From NCBI RefSeq assembly GCF_003573695.1, contig NC_039368.1, positions 85,678,389-85,742,388 of the forward strand: a DNA stretch of 64,000 nt, read 5' to 3'. This stretch comes from Papaver somniferum. Lineage: Eukaryota; Streptophyta; Magnoliopsida; Ranunculales; Papaveraceae. The position numbers and the translations under genes were made by a program. This document shows, one piece after another, positions 46,465 to 57,180 of this stretch. A model generated the notes under the pieces. It saw nothing but the letters and a program-made list of their open reading frames with translations, ran no database searches and was not told where the DNA came from. Every line of letters begins with the position of its first letter. Position 1 is the first letter of the stretch.

Positions 46465-47516
46465 ATGAGGAGTTCCAAAACAAAAAGACCATGGAAAAGA
46501 AATAGGAAAGAAAAAGGAAAATCAAGTTTTGTTACCTAAATTAAGAGGGGGTGGTCTGAGCTAACTGAAGTGTTTGGGTTACTCCCCGAAGCTGTTCAAG
46601 CATCCTTGAGAAGATATCCTTGGCAGCGTTTATATTTCATGAAAGGCAAAAACCACATGACTCAGTTGTGCGAGTTATTTGTGAACGTTGGTGGAACACT
46701 ACAAATACGTTCTTTTTCAAGGATTTCGAGTGTGGTAATTTCTAATTTTTCCATCCAAGAGTTTAATTTTCAGTTCAGAAACAAATTTAATTTTTAGAGA
46801 TTCAAATTTTAGTTTGATACAAATTTTAATTTTATGAACATGTTTTTTAGGGTTCACGCCCTTAGATTTGTATATGTTGACTGGAATAAAAGTGAGGGTG
46901 AAATAGTACAATTTAACCAGTTAAAGTGGATATCAGAAGGAAAATGGAAACAATTACTCCCCTTGTACTCAAATGATGCTGAAGGAAAGCCAGATTCCAG
47001 ACAGTTACACTCATATGGATTAAGAGTGTCTGGGTTGAAGGCTTTTTTGAGCCGTTACAATGCCAAGGGGATAAACAACTGAAAATTATCTCGAGCTTGA
47101 ACGTATTTTTGTTTATGGATGTTAGGCCAAGTTTTTTCCCCAATGCTAGCACAGTATCGTTAGTTGGTTTTCTGGAATCTTTAGAAGATTTAAATAAAGC
47201 ACCAAATAATGATTGGGGTTCTGCAATTTTAGCTGAGCTATACTATATCTCTTGGTGATTGCTCAACTAAGAAGATATATAGCTTAAATACATTTTGGGT
47301 CGTATCGGAGGTAAGAACTATTTATTAGATTTATTATCGAGTTGTCAAACTTGTGGTGAATGTATTAATACATCAATTTTCGTCAATGTTATTTTCCAGT
47401 ATTGGTGGTATACTTACTTTACGGTCGGCGAACCTGATCTTCACGATAGACGATTAATTTTTCCTGTCGCGTACAAGTACAAAGCTGATAGTTGGATTGG
47501 CCAGGTTAATGATTAG
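46465..47516 (+). pseudogene. PMD-like (plant mobile domain) gene, probably broken
   Basis: A basic start (MRSSKTKRPWKRNRKEK) is followed by FGLLPEAVQASLRRYPWQRL and GGTLQIRSFSRIS. A likely intron runs from GTAATT near 46736 to TTTTTTAG at about 46850. The next exon reads VHALRFVYVDWNKSEGEIV, LKWISEGKWKQLLPLYSND and GLRVSGLKAFLSRY, then in another frame LFMDVRPSFFPNASTVSLVG, and LEDLNKAPNNDWGSAILAEL, the part that most resembles the PMD domain. A second intron, GTAAGAA near 47312 to TTTTCCAG near 47398, leads to YWWYTYFTVGEPDLHDRRL and a stop at 47516. Frame breaks near 46550, 47080 and 47260 argue for a pseudogene. Family assignment rests on order and pattern, not on a search. Confidence 0.5.
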
Positions 47517-47681
47517 TCAGCTGCTTGAAAGTTGGTTGGTTGAACAATACACTCTACCACCTGGGTGCATAATTATTCTTGAATCACTGGACAACTCCCC
47601 TACGAATTCCAAGAGGGATTTGGTGCATAAAATCTGCTCACTAGATAGACAATGGAACGGTGAAGCTTAACAATTCCAACT

Positions 47682-47895
47682 TCATCTAGAGAAAAATTCA
47701 TCCGTTAAGAAAGCTAGTGGCCGTGGATGCATGCAAATTTCCAATGCTTGAAGCCCCATGAGATCAAATGCAAAAGTAAAATTTATACCTTCTCTTGCTG
47801 CTGTACTAGACCCAGAACAAAGAGGTCTAGTCATGTTTTGTGCATCATTCAGCGCGAAATTCCATAATGAAAGAATGTTGAGTCTGCACGGCTTT
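47682..47895 (-). other. Possible terminal exon of an unknown gene
   Basis: On the minus strand, TTTTTCACAG just above 47895 is a good splice acceptor. The open frame after it runs 71 codons to a stop: LSLWNFALNDAQNMTRPLCS, GSSTAAREGINFTFAFDLMG and LQALEICMHPRPLAFLTDEF. The composition looks like real protein. I do not recognise it and found no clear partner exon within 1 kb upstream. Confidence 0.35.
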
Positions 47896-48428
47896 CTGTG
47901 AAAAAGTAAAAAGCAGACATGAATAAATACGACAATATTACGACACTTCAAACCAAGAAAAGCAACAAATACAACAATATAAGGGCGACATCTTTGTATC
48001 AAAAATATATAAATAAGTGCGGCATCTACAAACATGCATACAGCTATATCGCACAAAATTTGATCCAACAGATACATCTTGCAATGCAATATTAAGCATT
48101 ACTTAACTGAACAACTGAATGAGGGAGGATCCCGAAAGTTGAAAGATAAGCTAGTCAGCCTTTTTCAATGAGATTCACACTTTAAGTATACTCTTAACTT
48201 TCTGCAAAGTGCAGAAAGCTTATTTTCTATTCACTATATTGGGTTATGATGTAATGAACGATTTATCAATACAAATGATTACAAACATTATACATCAACA
48301 AGCACAGGTCTCATCACCGTTGGATCAAACTTTGACATACTGCTTAGAATCTGAACACCATTCCAGATGTATGTTTGAATCTTCAAGTTGATGCGTCATG
48401 AAATTCAAGCCATAGTCTCAAGCTTAAC

Positions 48429-48545
48429 CACTACTAAAATACTAAGTTTTAGTCACGCCAAAAAACCGTGGCAGTTGACAAAAATCCGTGGCAAAAGGTC
48501 ACTTGCCACGGAAGCCTCCTCGTGACAAATAGTCCCGTGGCTAAG
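48429..48545. mobile_element. CACTA-type transposon terminus
   Basis: CACTACTAAAAT at 48429-48440 resembles the CACTA terminal repeat. It is followed by clustered subterminal repeats CCGTGGC and complement GCCACGG at 48467-48545, as in En/Spm-type elements. A related word (ACTAGCCACGAC) occurs at about 50975, but I could not confirm the opposite terminus or a 3-bp target duplication. Confidence 0.6.
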
Positions 48546-48999
48546 TTTTGTGCATCAGTCTTCTTCTCATCGAAATATTTCAACCTCATGTTACGTTTGC
48601 CTGCCTTCCATTTTTCATGGATTTTCTCCTCCACCCAAAAGTTGATCTCATAAGAATAATGAAAAATATCCTACAACATTCATCACTTAAAATTTAGTAA
48701 TCTTAAATCAATTAAATAATTTAATATATTATTTTCTTAACCTTCAACTCTTCAATGGATTCTTCAAGATTTTCTTCCTTGGGCATATCAGACCAGTCTG
48801 GAATGTCAAAAGGGAAGTTTTCTCCATTTAGTGCCAGCTTTCCACAGTAAGCCGACATCTTATTTGCGTTCGGTCCAACTGGTGCGCCCCAGCAAAATTC
48901 CAGTGATACTTTCTCAACCTTTTTCAGCTTATTAAGGAAGTTCAACTTGACCCCTCCTGTTACTTCCTTTGCTGCCGGAGGTTGTGGGTTTTCATCCAT
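48449..48999 (-). CDS. CACTA-associated plant transposase-like protein (Ptta/En/Spm type)
   Basis: Exon 1 runs from ATG 48999 to 48742 (86 codons), then a 71-base intron (donor AAG/GTTAAG, acceptor TTGTAG), then exon 2 from 48670 to the stop at 48449. The joined frame is open. The middle reads NKMSAYCGKLALNGENFPFD, then PDWSDMPKEENLEESIEELK; exon 2 gives YEINFWVEEKIHEKWKAGKR. This pattern (a polar block with gene-order SxxxGxxxR-like, a Trp-containing acidic block, a helix with WxxxKxxL-like spacing) recalls the short plant transposase domain of Ptta/En/Spm proteins. The last residues are encoded by the transposon's own subterminal repeats. No DDE catalytic domain is present, so it would be an accessory or truncated protein. 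Confidence 0.55.
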
Positions 49000-49004
49000 A
49001 TTTC

Positions 49005-50614
49005 CTGCAAGAACCACAAACAACAAGTAAGCACATCATAAAAAAATAAAAAGATCACACAACGTGTGGATAAAAAACACATAATAAGAAATTAATCAAG
49101 GAATGCATTCAACCCTTCCTCATACTCTAGAGAATGAAAAGATATAAAGAAGTCAGCGAGCAATGTAGCAAGTTGAATCTGCATTGATAATATATGTCAA
49201 CTCAGTCCATAAGAAACCCAAGAAGGAAAAGATATAAAGAAGTCAGAGAGCAATGTGGCCAAGGTGAGTATGCATTGAATATATGTCTACTCAGTCCATA
49301 AGAAACTCAAATAATTTCAAAACCTGGCTTCATAAATAGTACCAAGGAAAGTGCTATGTGATATTTCACAAGCTTGAGAACCGAAGAACAAGTAACTGTG
49401 GCAAGTGCACTATTTATGTCTCACTATCTTCCACCTTAAAGCCCCGCAAATAGTGCACTTGTCCATGGTTTTTCCTTTTTTTTCTAAAGGGGGAATCCCA
49501 AACAGAAAACCAATTATCATAAACTCCTGATATATAAGCCAACAACCTACCCTCAAACAACATGTTTCATAAGGAAAGAGAACAAATTTTGCTTGCAGAT
49601 TTAAAGAAACATGCCATTGAATTCATACGGATATTGGTGCTCAGAAAAAAGTAGAAAGTTCCTATTGTGTTTTATCTAGTTGATGCTGAGATAACCAGTT
49701 AATATGTAACATGGCACATTCATTTCTAGACAAACTTATTACTACTAGCCTGTTACAGTAAAACCTAATGAAATGGGATAAGTTGAGGCTCTTGAGGGTA
49801 CGCCTCAAATGATAGTACCAAATTGTAGGAACACAATACTACCTCAAACTATCTTTATTTAAACAATAAAATCTGCAAACTCTCTGTCAGGATATAGAAA
49901 ACAAGTCAATCATGTGAGAGACTCGGTCTAGTGCTGAACTTCATATAATGTGATAACCACAAAACATTGGTGTAAGTGTATTGTAATACAAGTTGGTGCT
50001 ATCCCAGATGAGAAACTTTTCGGATTATGAACTACTAATCACATAACTACAAATTTATCGGAGTAGTAAAACTGTAAAAGTCTCCTATTTGACCCTCTAA
50101 TTCAAAAACCATTGCTTCATCAAAGAGTACTTGGAAATTACTACACATGTCTTTACGAAAATACTTCTGACGTGTGCTATACAGAAATTTTAATTTTACC
50201 ATCTACATTTGATTTGAAAGTTTAATGGAGTCATGGAGATAAAGCTGATAGATGAAAGACATTATTCCATAAAGGTATACTTCGTGCTTAAGTTAGACTA
50301 GAGGCTACATACAACAAATTCGATGTTTAAACAAGCATACAAAGTAAAAAATACAACAAAGAAGAGTAAGGATGCAACACAGTCTTAAGGAACAACCAAA
50401 AATAGTATTTGACAAACCTAGAAAGACATGCATACTGGGTTTTGCAATTACACTTGAAATAGAAATACAATTCTATACACAAACCTAGTATATTTGATAT
50501 TACAAAGCAAGAACAGTAGAATTTCAAAAAAAAATTGAACTTTGACCTAAAAGAAACTCAAAATATATGACAATCGCAGTAGGAAATCAAGGAGAAAGAA
50601 ATTAGATTTCTTAC
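49005..50614 (-). other. Probable 5'-UTR intron of the CACTA-associated gene
   Basis: On the minus strand a strong donor (AAGCTG/GTAAGAAA at 50614) and acceptor (TTCTTGCAG/G at 49005) bracket 1.6 kb of AT-rich sequence with no coding frame. The acceptor lies five bases upstream of the start codon. Two partly similar blocks around 49140-49200 and 49225-49290 share AGATATAAAGAAGTCAG, a local duplication. Confidence 0.5.
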
Positions 50615-50851
50615 CAGCTTGTGCAGATAAAATCGATGATGTCTTGCAGAGAATGAAGAAATTGATGGATTTCCTTCTTCCAAATCTGACCCGATATCAT
50701 AAAACAGTTCAAATTAAAGAAGATATAAATTCTAAAGCAGTAAAAAAACTGAAGCTGGAACGAAATTAGGTTGATTCATACATATAGAATTACTACTTAA
50801 AAAACCCTAGTTTCAGAAAATCAAAATCAGAAGATCTATTTTAGAAAATGT

Positions 50852-50858
50852 TTTTATA
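50852..50858 (-). promoter_or_regulatory. TATA box for the CACTA-associated gene
   Basis: On the minus strand TATAAAA lies about 240 bases before the 5'-UTR splice donor, with a pyrimidine-rich CTCCTCTTTCTTCG stretch upstream of it. The transcript would start near 50820. Confidence 0.4.
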
Positions 50859-51152
50859 GCAACCATAATCGAAGAAAGAGGAGAGTTGAGGGAGGTGGGA
50901 GGAACTGCAGGAATTGGATGAACTGGGGACTTATCTCATCAGGTGGGGATCGTGGTCTTCTGCTGGGTTTACTAGCCACGACTTGAGATTTTAAGAAAAT
51001 TCTAGGAGAATTACGATCATTCTTTAAGTGTTATATTATTCTTTTATCTCCTTATAAAACATGGAATACCAACACCAATTAGGAATCTAGTTATTTTAGG
51101 AATTAGTTTATGTTTCTTAATTGTGGTATTTGCTTTGGACTCAAGTTATGTT

Positions 51153-51160
51153 TTATATAC
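51153..51160 (+). promoter_or_regulatory. TATA box for the RRM-like gene
   Basis: TTATATAC lies about 95 bases upstream of ATG 51251, at a normal distance for a plant gene with a short leader. Confidence 0.45.
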
Positions 51161-51250
51161 ATAAGTTCATCTAGGGTTTAGTTATTCAGTGAATAACTTC
51201 TCTATTCTATTAGAATCCTATAGATCTTATCACTTTCTTCTTCACGGGCC

Positions 51251-51714
51251 ATGGCAACTTCTTTTCCGGGGAGTTATAATACAGCCACTTGGTGTCTCGA
51301 AATAAGAAATTTTAATAACTACACTGCTGAAGATATGTATGAATTTTTTAAGGACTACAATGTTGCACATGTTTATATGACACCGATTTATGTGATCACT
51401 TATGCAGAAGTGCGCTTCTGGTCCAAAGGAGAGGCTGAAGCAGCTCTACATGCTTCCCAAGGTAAAACCTCTGAGTTCTTAGTTTTGATTTCTAATTTTT
51501 CAATTCTTATTTAGTTTGTTAAAAAGAAAAGACTTCCAGGAATTGATATATCATCTACCCTGATTTTCTTTACCTCACTAATAATTCAATTATTTTTTCA
51601 CTAATATTGATTCCTGTTTTTTTCTTTCTTGTAGGTACTTTTGAGGCATCGCGTAGTACATATGGTGCGGATAGGCGATATTGGCGACCACCCTTATCCC
51701 CGATTTTGAAATGA
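51251..51714 (+). CDS. Small two-exon RRM-like protein, 96 residues
   Basis: Exon 1 is 51251-51461 and exon 2 is 51635-51714, joined across a 173-base intron (CCAAG/GTAAAA and TTCTTGTAG). The joined frame is open and ends in TGA. The layout is that of an RNA-recognition motif: strand 1 TWCLEIRNF, helix AEDMYEFFKDY, strand 2 VAHVYMTP, strand 3 AEVRFWSKGEAEAAL, where RNP1 would be. The RNP1 aromatic pair is only partly kept, and the domain is short at its C-terminus, with a basic proline-containing tail (RRYWRPPLSP). It may bind RNA weakly or be a fragment of a larger heterogeneous-nuclear-type protein. Start choice: first ATG, preceded by CGGGCC. Confidence 0.65.
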
Positions 51715-52928
51715 CAACTTTAAAGCTACAACATCAATCAAATTTTCAATCCGTCTCGTTTGTTTTTATAGTTCTTGTCATAAAAATTACAAATATTATT
51801 CATAGCCAATTTAATTTTTTATGACAATCATTATTATAGAAAGGCACTAGATCTGAGCAAGGATTTATACCTTTTCGAGTTCTGGTTAGGTTAAGTGATT
51901 ATAACTGTTGTTTTTCCAAATCTAAGTTTTTTATTTCTTTGACTTTAGTATGTTTTTATTCTTAATTAGGTTTTCTAAGTTCTGGTAAGATCCTTACTAC
52001 TCCTATATTACATGTTGCATATTAAGATACGCATCGCTACCACTCCTGGTAATAATGTTATTAATGATGTGAGTCATGTTTCTTCGAAAGGAGCTTGCTG
52101 GGTAGATTTATCAGGGGCAAAAGGTGAGATTTATTCTCAAAAATAATAAATAACATATCTCCTCTTGGAAGTTAGACATGACGGCTAGTGTTAATAAAAA
52201 TAAATTTATTAATCTGGCCATGCATAAAAAAAATTCAAAGAAAATGTTTGATGTTATTTTTTTCTGGTGATTTTCTCAAAAACTCGGTTATATACCGTTC
52301 ACTAGGCTTACGGCACGGTCCTTAACGTTGGTTAATTTCTAAAATCATACTAATTTAATTATATTTTTGCTAAGTAATCGATTTGTAAGACCTAATACTT
52401 CCCTTGCAAAATCGCTCGTATAATCACCGACAACACATACCTATACCATATCATCCAACTTCATTGCGTCAACGCAGCTAAATTGCACCATTGCTAAAAA
52501 CATGATGACATATCTCAAGAAACAACATGTATAACTATCGATCCTCTGTCGCATTTCCTTTCGCTTGGAATATCGCTGATTCCGTCCCATCAGTAATCAT
52601 CATTGTTAAATGTAATCCGTCCAAGTGTTGATTAGTACAACGATTCCTTTATGTTTATATTATGTAATGTTCATTTTTTTAATAAACAGACTGTGCAAAA
52701 GTAAAAGAACATAAATATTACATTGGGATTAAGATAACATATTTGAAGCACTATGGACATTGCCTCTCGTTGCTAGTGTTCTCGAATTCCTGGTTGCATT
52801 CAGGACAGTATATGCAACACCAATCATTTGCGAAGCGAGTTATTTGCGCCAGTATAGTCAATGTATCTCCTACCTGTAATAACATATCACGTCAAATTTT
52901 TGGAGTCGTCTAATAAATAAGTTCATAT
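51715..52928. other. Intergenic stretch
   Basis: Likely 3' UTR of the RRM-like gene, then AT-rich DNA. A short exon-like piece at 52020-52125 (reads VINDVSHVSSKGACWVDLSG and ends before GGTGAG, a donor-like site) is the only coding-like signal. Nothing else is recognised. Confidence 0.35.
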
Positions 52929-53272
52929 TGTTGAGATTATTAGTCCCACATTGTCTGGGCATCTAAGATCCTGCGGTTTATAACTTCTTAGGGCCTCTCC
53001 GCTCATTGCCAATTGGTTTTGATTTGGATGTCGGGAGACTTTAACATGGAATCAGAGCAGGCTATTTGCGACGAGTCATTAGACCGCTCCTTTACTTCGC
53101 GTCATCCGATTTAATTGTCCACGTGTTAGACCCAGCGAGGCTACATGTGAGGGGGAGTGTTGAGATTATTAGTCCCTTGCATGGGCATCTAAGATCATGT
53201 GGTTTATAATCTCTTAAGGCCTCTCTGCTCATTGACGATTGGTTTTGAGTTGGATGCCCGCAGACTTTAACA
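52929..53272 (+). mobile_element. TRIM (terminal-repeat retrotransposon in miniature), complete
   Basis: Two short LTRs (52929-53046, 118 bp; 53158-53272, 115 bp), both TGTTGAGATTATTAGTCCC to GACTTTAACA. Directly after the first is a primer-binding site, TGGAATCAGAGCAGG, one base off the initiator-Met type. Directly before the second is the purine tract GTGAGGGGGAG. The 111-base interior codes for nothing. The flanks CATAT and CATAC are a target duplication with one change. It depends on proteins from other elements. Confidence 0.93.
53047..53061 (+). other. TRIM primer-binding site
   Basis: TGGAATCAGAGCAGG follows the first LTR without a spacer. It differs from the initiator-Met type TGGTATCAGAGC at one position. 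Confidence 0.85.
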
Positions 53273-55231
53273 CATACCTCGATCTCATGATTCATTTTCT
53301 TTTCACATGGCATATCCATTGACATCATGTGTTTTCATTTTATATATTGAATGGATTGCCTGAACAATGGATTTGAGGAGTTCATGTTGGTTTCGGTCAG
53401 CAATTTTTCAGTAAAATCTGAATAATGAGAAACTTGGAAAGCAAAAAAATGGTCAAAGTCGTCCTTTGATTAGAAATCCTTTGAGAATTTTATTGTTGTT
53501 TGCATCACCACCTTCATAATCTTAATACAGCTCAGTTAATTTCTATAGGTGAAATAATAATTTTCAATGTGATGATGGCTTTCATTTTTTGTAGTTATAT
53601 GGGTAGTATAAGTCATAATTCGGTCCTCTGTTCATATTGAACTTTCAAAGAAAAGTTAGCTTCTCACTTTGATGTATCCTCTCTTCTAAAGTGAGAGGCA
53701 CCACCACCACCACCTATTTTCATCACTGTACATTTCTCTTCACTTTAATCTGTAATTTCACTACAACATCAAATAGTTGATTTCTGCTAAGTATCTCTCT
53801 GTCTTTGTTGACTTAGTGATGCCCCATATTTTACTTTTCCTCTTTCTGTTGTCCATATTCATTTCAAATTGTAGCCTCTAAAAATCTTATAAAGGGTGTG
53901 GGTGAACGAAATAAGGGAAGTGATGCTTGACGATGCACACCTAATAACACCTCAGATCCTTTAAACAATGCGAAGTAAAAATGACTTAAATAAGTACATG
54001 AATACACAATTCCAAATATCAATCAGCTAATGAAATAATTGCTTCCAAATAACAAAAATGACAGTTTAGTGGAACATACAATTAGTTAAATAAATTCTGG
54101 ATACTTTCTTATCTTTGATTCCCCTTGAATGGCGAAAGTTCAATGACCTCACACTGAACTTGAGGGTTCAATCAGTACTATTTTTTTATATAATATAGAT
54201 ATATTCCCATTAAATGGTGGAAGTTCAATGACCTCACATTTTTGTTTGAATCCTTGATTCTGTTGCTGATGATTTTTGCCAAGAACATTGGCCCATCGGA
54301 TATTTGCATTCATATTGTTTGAGTAGGTGAGTGTCTATACAATATTTTATATCAGAGGAATTGGTTATTACAAAGATTAAGTACGAGGTTTTGATTTGGG
54401 GGTCACCAAATTGCTAGAAGAGCCTAGAAAAATCATTATGCGAAGGTTTCAAAAAAAATAAAATTGTGAGAAGATTTGTTGAATGATTTCAATTGGTTAT
54501 CTTAACAAACTTTATCTAGGAATGAAACACTTGATATTGATTTACCCCAATATCCATCCGGTAGCATGGCAGTAAGGGGGTTGAAGTTTTTCGTACTGTA
54601 AACGGTGTTATTGCATACAGTTTATTAGGTGGGATAAGTTTAAAAGAATTGAGTTTTTTTTTATTCTAAATTACTCCTTGGCGCGAAATTTGATTATTTG
54701 TGTTTGATTCTATCATTGTGGAATCACTCTACTACAATGCGTCTTTTTCGTTGTGGGAGTTTACAATAATTTGATAAATGAATTTGGTTGTATTCTTGAA
54801 TGCATATATCCAACTTCACTTAAAGATTAGCGAAATTTACTAATCTTATGTCCCTACAAGTAGATTATAGGTGTCACTCCTAGATAAGTTGAGTTAGTGT
54901 TTGTACATCTAATCCAGCATAATAGCAAGTGTGATTAGGTGTATGAACACTAACCCAGTTTGAGTTAGTACGTAAAGATCTTTCCAACTGTGTTATTTTT
55001 GAGACTTACATCAACTGTTGCCGTGCAACGCCATTGTAAATGGATAGCTAGATCTCTTACTATAACACGTACATCTTATGTCGCCTTTTTCTCCATCACT
55101 GTTGCACAAATCGTGCGTCCTGACTAAGATTGGGAAATATGGTGCAAAGGTGTTTGCAACATCTCAAGGCTATATAACCGCACTTATTCATCTATGCACT
55201 AGACAATAATACCATCCACGATACTAAAGGG
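53273..55231. other. Intergenic stretch
   Basis: AT-rich DNA with a short CAC trinucleotide run at about 53700-53713 and a repeated phrase around GGCGAAAGTTCAATGACCTC / GGTGGAAGTTCAATGACCTC (54131 and 54214). No gene, RNA or complete element is supported. Confidence 0.4.
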
Positions 55232-55737
55232 GTTAGCCGTGACTGTTTTGGGAAAGGAGTTTCCTAAAACGGATAGAATTCTTGGTAGCCAAGTTTGTAA
55301 CCTATATAAATAGGTAATTAGGCCTTGTAGAATTGTATTGTATAGAAAATGATTAAGAGATTGGTGGGAGATTTCTTGTATAGATTTTAGGGCTAAAGCT
55401 AGGGTTTCGTTGTGAGAGCATATTGGTGAGGAACAAGAGACAAGGTTATCGTCTCGGGTAATTGTTCCGGTGTAACCAAGGGTTTGCTGGGATTCACACC
55501 ACGTTGTAATGGTTTTTCTTCATAGTGGATTTGAGTTGGTGCGACTCAAAGTGGACGTAGACAATATATACAAGTTGTATGTATTGGTCGAACCACTATA
55601 AATCTTGTGTCTTGTGAGTTGATTTATCTTTCTCGTATTGTTATAGTTGCTTGTGCTTGTTTTACTTATTATTCATCATAATATCTCAAGATCCATTATT
55701 ATGCGGTTGTCAGTGATTCTATAAGAAAATCCTAACA
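55232..55737 (+). repeat. 5' LTR of the second copia element, 5'-truncated
   Basis: Runs GTTAGCCGTGAC to ATCCTAACA. The TATA promoter TATATAAATA is at 55313-55322. Several per cent divergent from the 3' LTR. Confidence 0.88.
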
Positions 55738-55739
55738 AC

Positions 55740-55751
55740 TGGTATCAGAGC
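55740..55751 (+). other. Primer-binding site of the second copia element
   Basis: TGGTATCAGAGC, an exact initiator-Met site, two bases after the LTR end. Confidence 0.9.
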
Positions 55752-55789
55752 TCGGTTTAGAGCTTTAGGGTTATCGTAGTACTATTGGA

Positions 55790-56598
55790 GTGGGAGTTAT
55801 GGGTGATAATAACGAAAGTACGATAGCTAGGGTTAAAGTTTTTAATGGGAAGAACTTTGCGTTTTGGAAGTCTCAGATGGAAGACTGCCTATATGAGAAA
55901 GACCTTGATGATCCATTGGGTGGAGTTGCGAAAAAGGAAGCACTCAAAGACGATGAATGGAAAACTCTTGATCGGAAGTGTGTATCCATGATTCGTAGAT
56001 GTCTAATGGAGGAAGTCTACAATAACGTACAAGAGAAAACTAGTACGAAGGATCTTATGGATAAACTTGAAAAGTTGTATCAAAAGTCATCAGCCTCGGG
56101 GAAAATTATGATGTGTGAACAATTATTTAATGTGAAGATGCAAGAAGGAGAAGCGATTTCAGTTCATCTTGGGAAGTTTAAATCAATTTCTCATCTTTCA
56201 AAAGTTAGTATTACTTTTGATGATGAAGTTAAAGATTTAAGGTTGTTTTCGTTATTACCAAAGAGTTGAGAAACCGCAAGAACAACCATTAGTAATTCTG
56301 CAGGAGCGGGAATTTGAAGCTTGACGATGTGCAAGAAAGGTTAATTGGTGAAGAGGAAAAAAGAATAGAACAAGGCTATAGTTCTAGTACTTCAAGCTCG
56401 GCCTTAAGTTTGCAGGAATAAGATAGAGGCAAGAGTTCAAATCGGAACAACAAGAACAAATCTAGATGGAAGTCCAGAGGAAAGTCTAGGGGGAGATCTC
56501 AATCCCGGACTAGAGGTGTTGTTGTGTGTTAGGCGTGTAAGAAAGTAGGAAACTTCAAGCGCGATTGTCCGGAAAACAAAGGTGCTAATAATGGTGGA
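55790..56598 (+). pseudogene. gag: copia gag with zinc-knuckle remnant, broken
   Basis: The frame at 55790-56269 opens MGVMGDNNESTIARVKVFNG and keeps the gag signatures NFAFWKSQMEDCLYEKDL, KDLMDKLEKLYQKSS and EQLFNVKMQEGEAISVHLGK. A TGA ends it early at 56267-56269. The serine- and arginine-rich stretch and the zinc knuckle follow at 56440-56580. The knuckle has lost function: one Cys-spacer codon is a stop and its His is Asn (KKVGNFKRDCP). Confidence 0.85.
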
Positions 56599-56637
56599 AA
56601 CAAAGGTAATCAAGAAGAGGTCAACGTAGTTGCAGCT

Positions 56638-57180
56638 GTGGAACCGGTGAAGGTCCTTGTTGATAGCAAGAAGGTGATTATGGAAGGTTTTCTACTACTC
56701 TCTGAGAAAAAGCAAGATGAGTCTTGGATTATAGACTCGGGAGCTTCTTTCCATGCAACGGGTGATAAGAGTATTATGATCTCTTATAAAGAAGGATATT
56801 ATGGCAAAGTATTCTTACGTGACGGTGAAATATGCGACATCATTGGTTTGGGTGATGTGATCTTGAAAGTCAACGGTTCGACATGAAAATTGAAGGATGT
56901 ACTACACGTTCCAAATTTGAAGAAGAACTTGGTGTCTGTGGGCCAAGTTTGTGATGATGACTGTGAAGTTGTGCTTACGAAACACAATTGGAAAGTGAAG
57001 AACGGAGCTACGGTATTAGCTCGTGGAGTTAGATTCGGTACTCTATACCGGACTTCAGGTGGAACTACTTTAGCAGTGGCTAGTAGTGGTGAAGACACTA
57101 ACTTATGGCATAGAAGATTAGGGCATATGAGTGAGAAGAACATGAAGAATTATGTTCGGGGGGATATCTACCTAAGGTGA
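56638..57180 (+). pseudogene. copia protease and pre-integrase region, one stop
   Basis: The protease active site is SWIIDSGASFHATGDKS, then FLRDGEICDIIGLGDVILKV. A TGA at 56884-56886 lies between it and the remainder in the same frame: LHVPNLKKNLVSVGQVCD, VLTKHNWKVKNGATV, and the pre-integrase LWHRRLGHMSEKNMK. Only one stop separates the two halves. Confidence 0.85.

Larger units (their letters stand above)
43354..46873. repeat. Segmental duplication, copy B, right part
   Basis: Resumes at GTAGCCGTGG and follows copy A (16190-19849) through the LINE, the palindromic region and the PMD-like start. It lacks about 90 bases present at 18269-18373 of copy A, between short repeats ending GAT. Beyond 46873 copy A is replaced by an LTR, so similarity cannot be followed further. 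Confidence 0.9.

Noticed and set aside
53092..53328. A 78-codon minus frame over the TRIM.
   Set aside because: It crosses the TRIM interior and second LTR, which are non-coding by structure.
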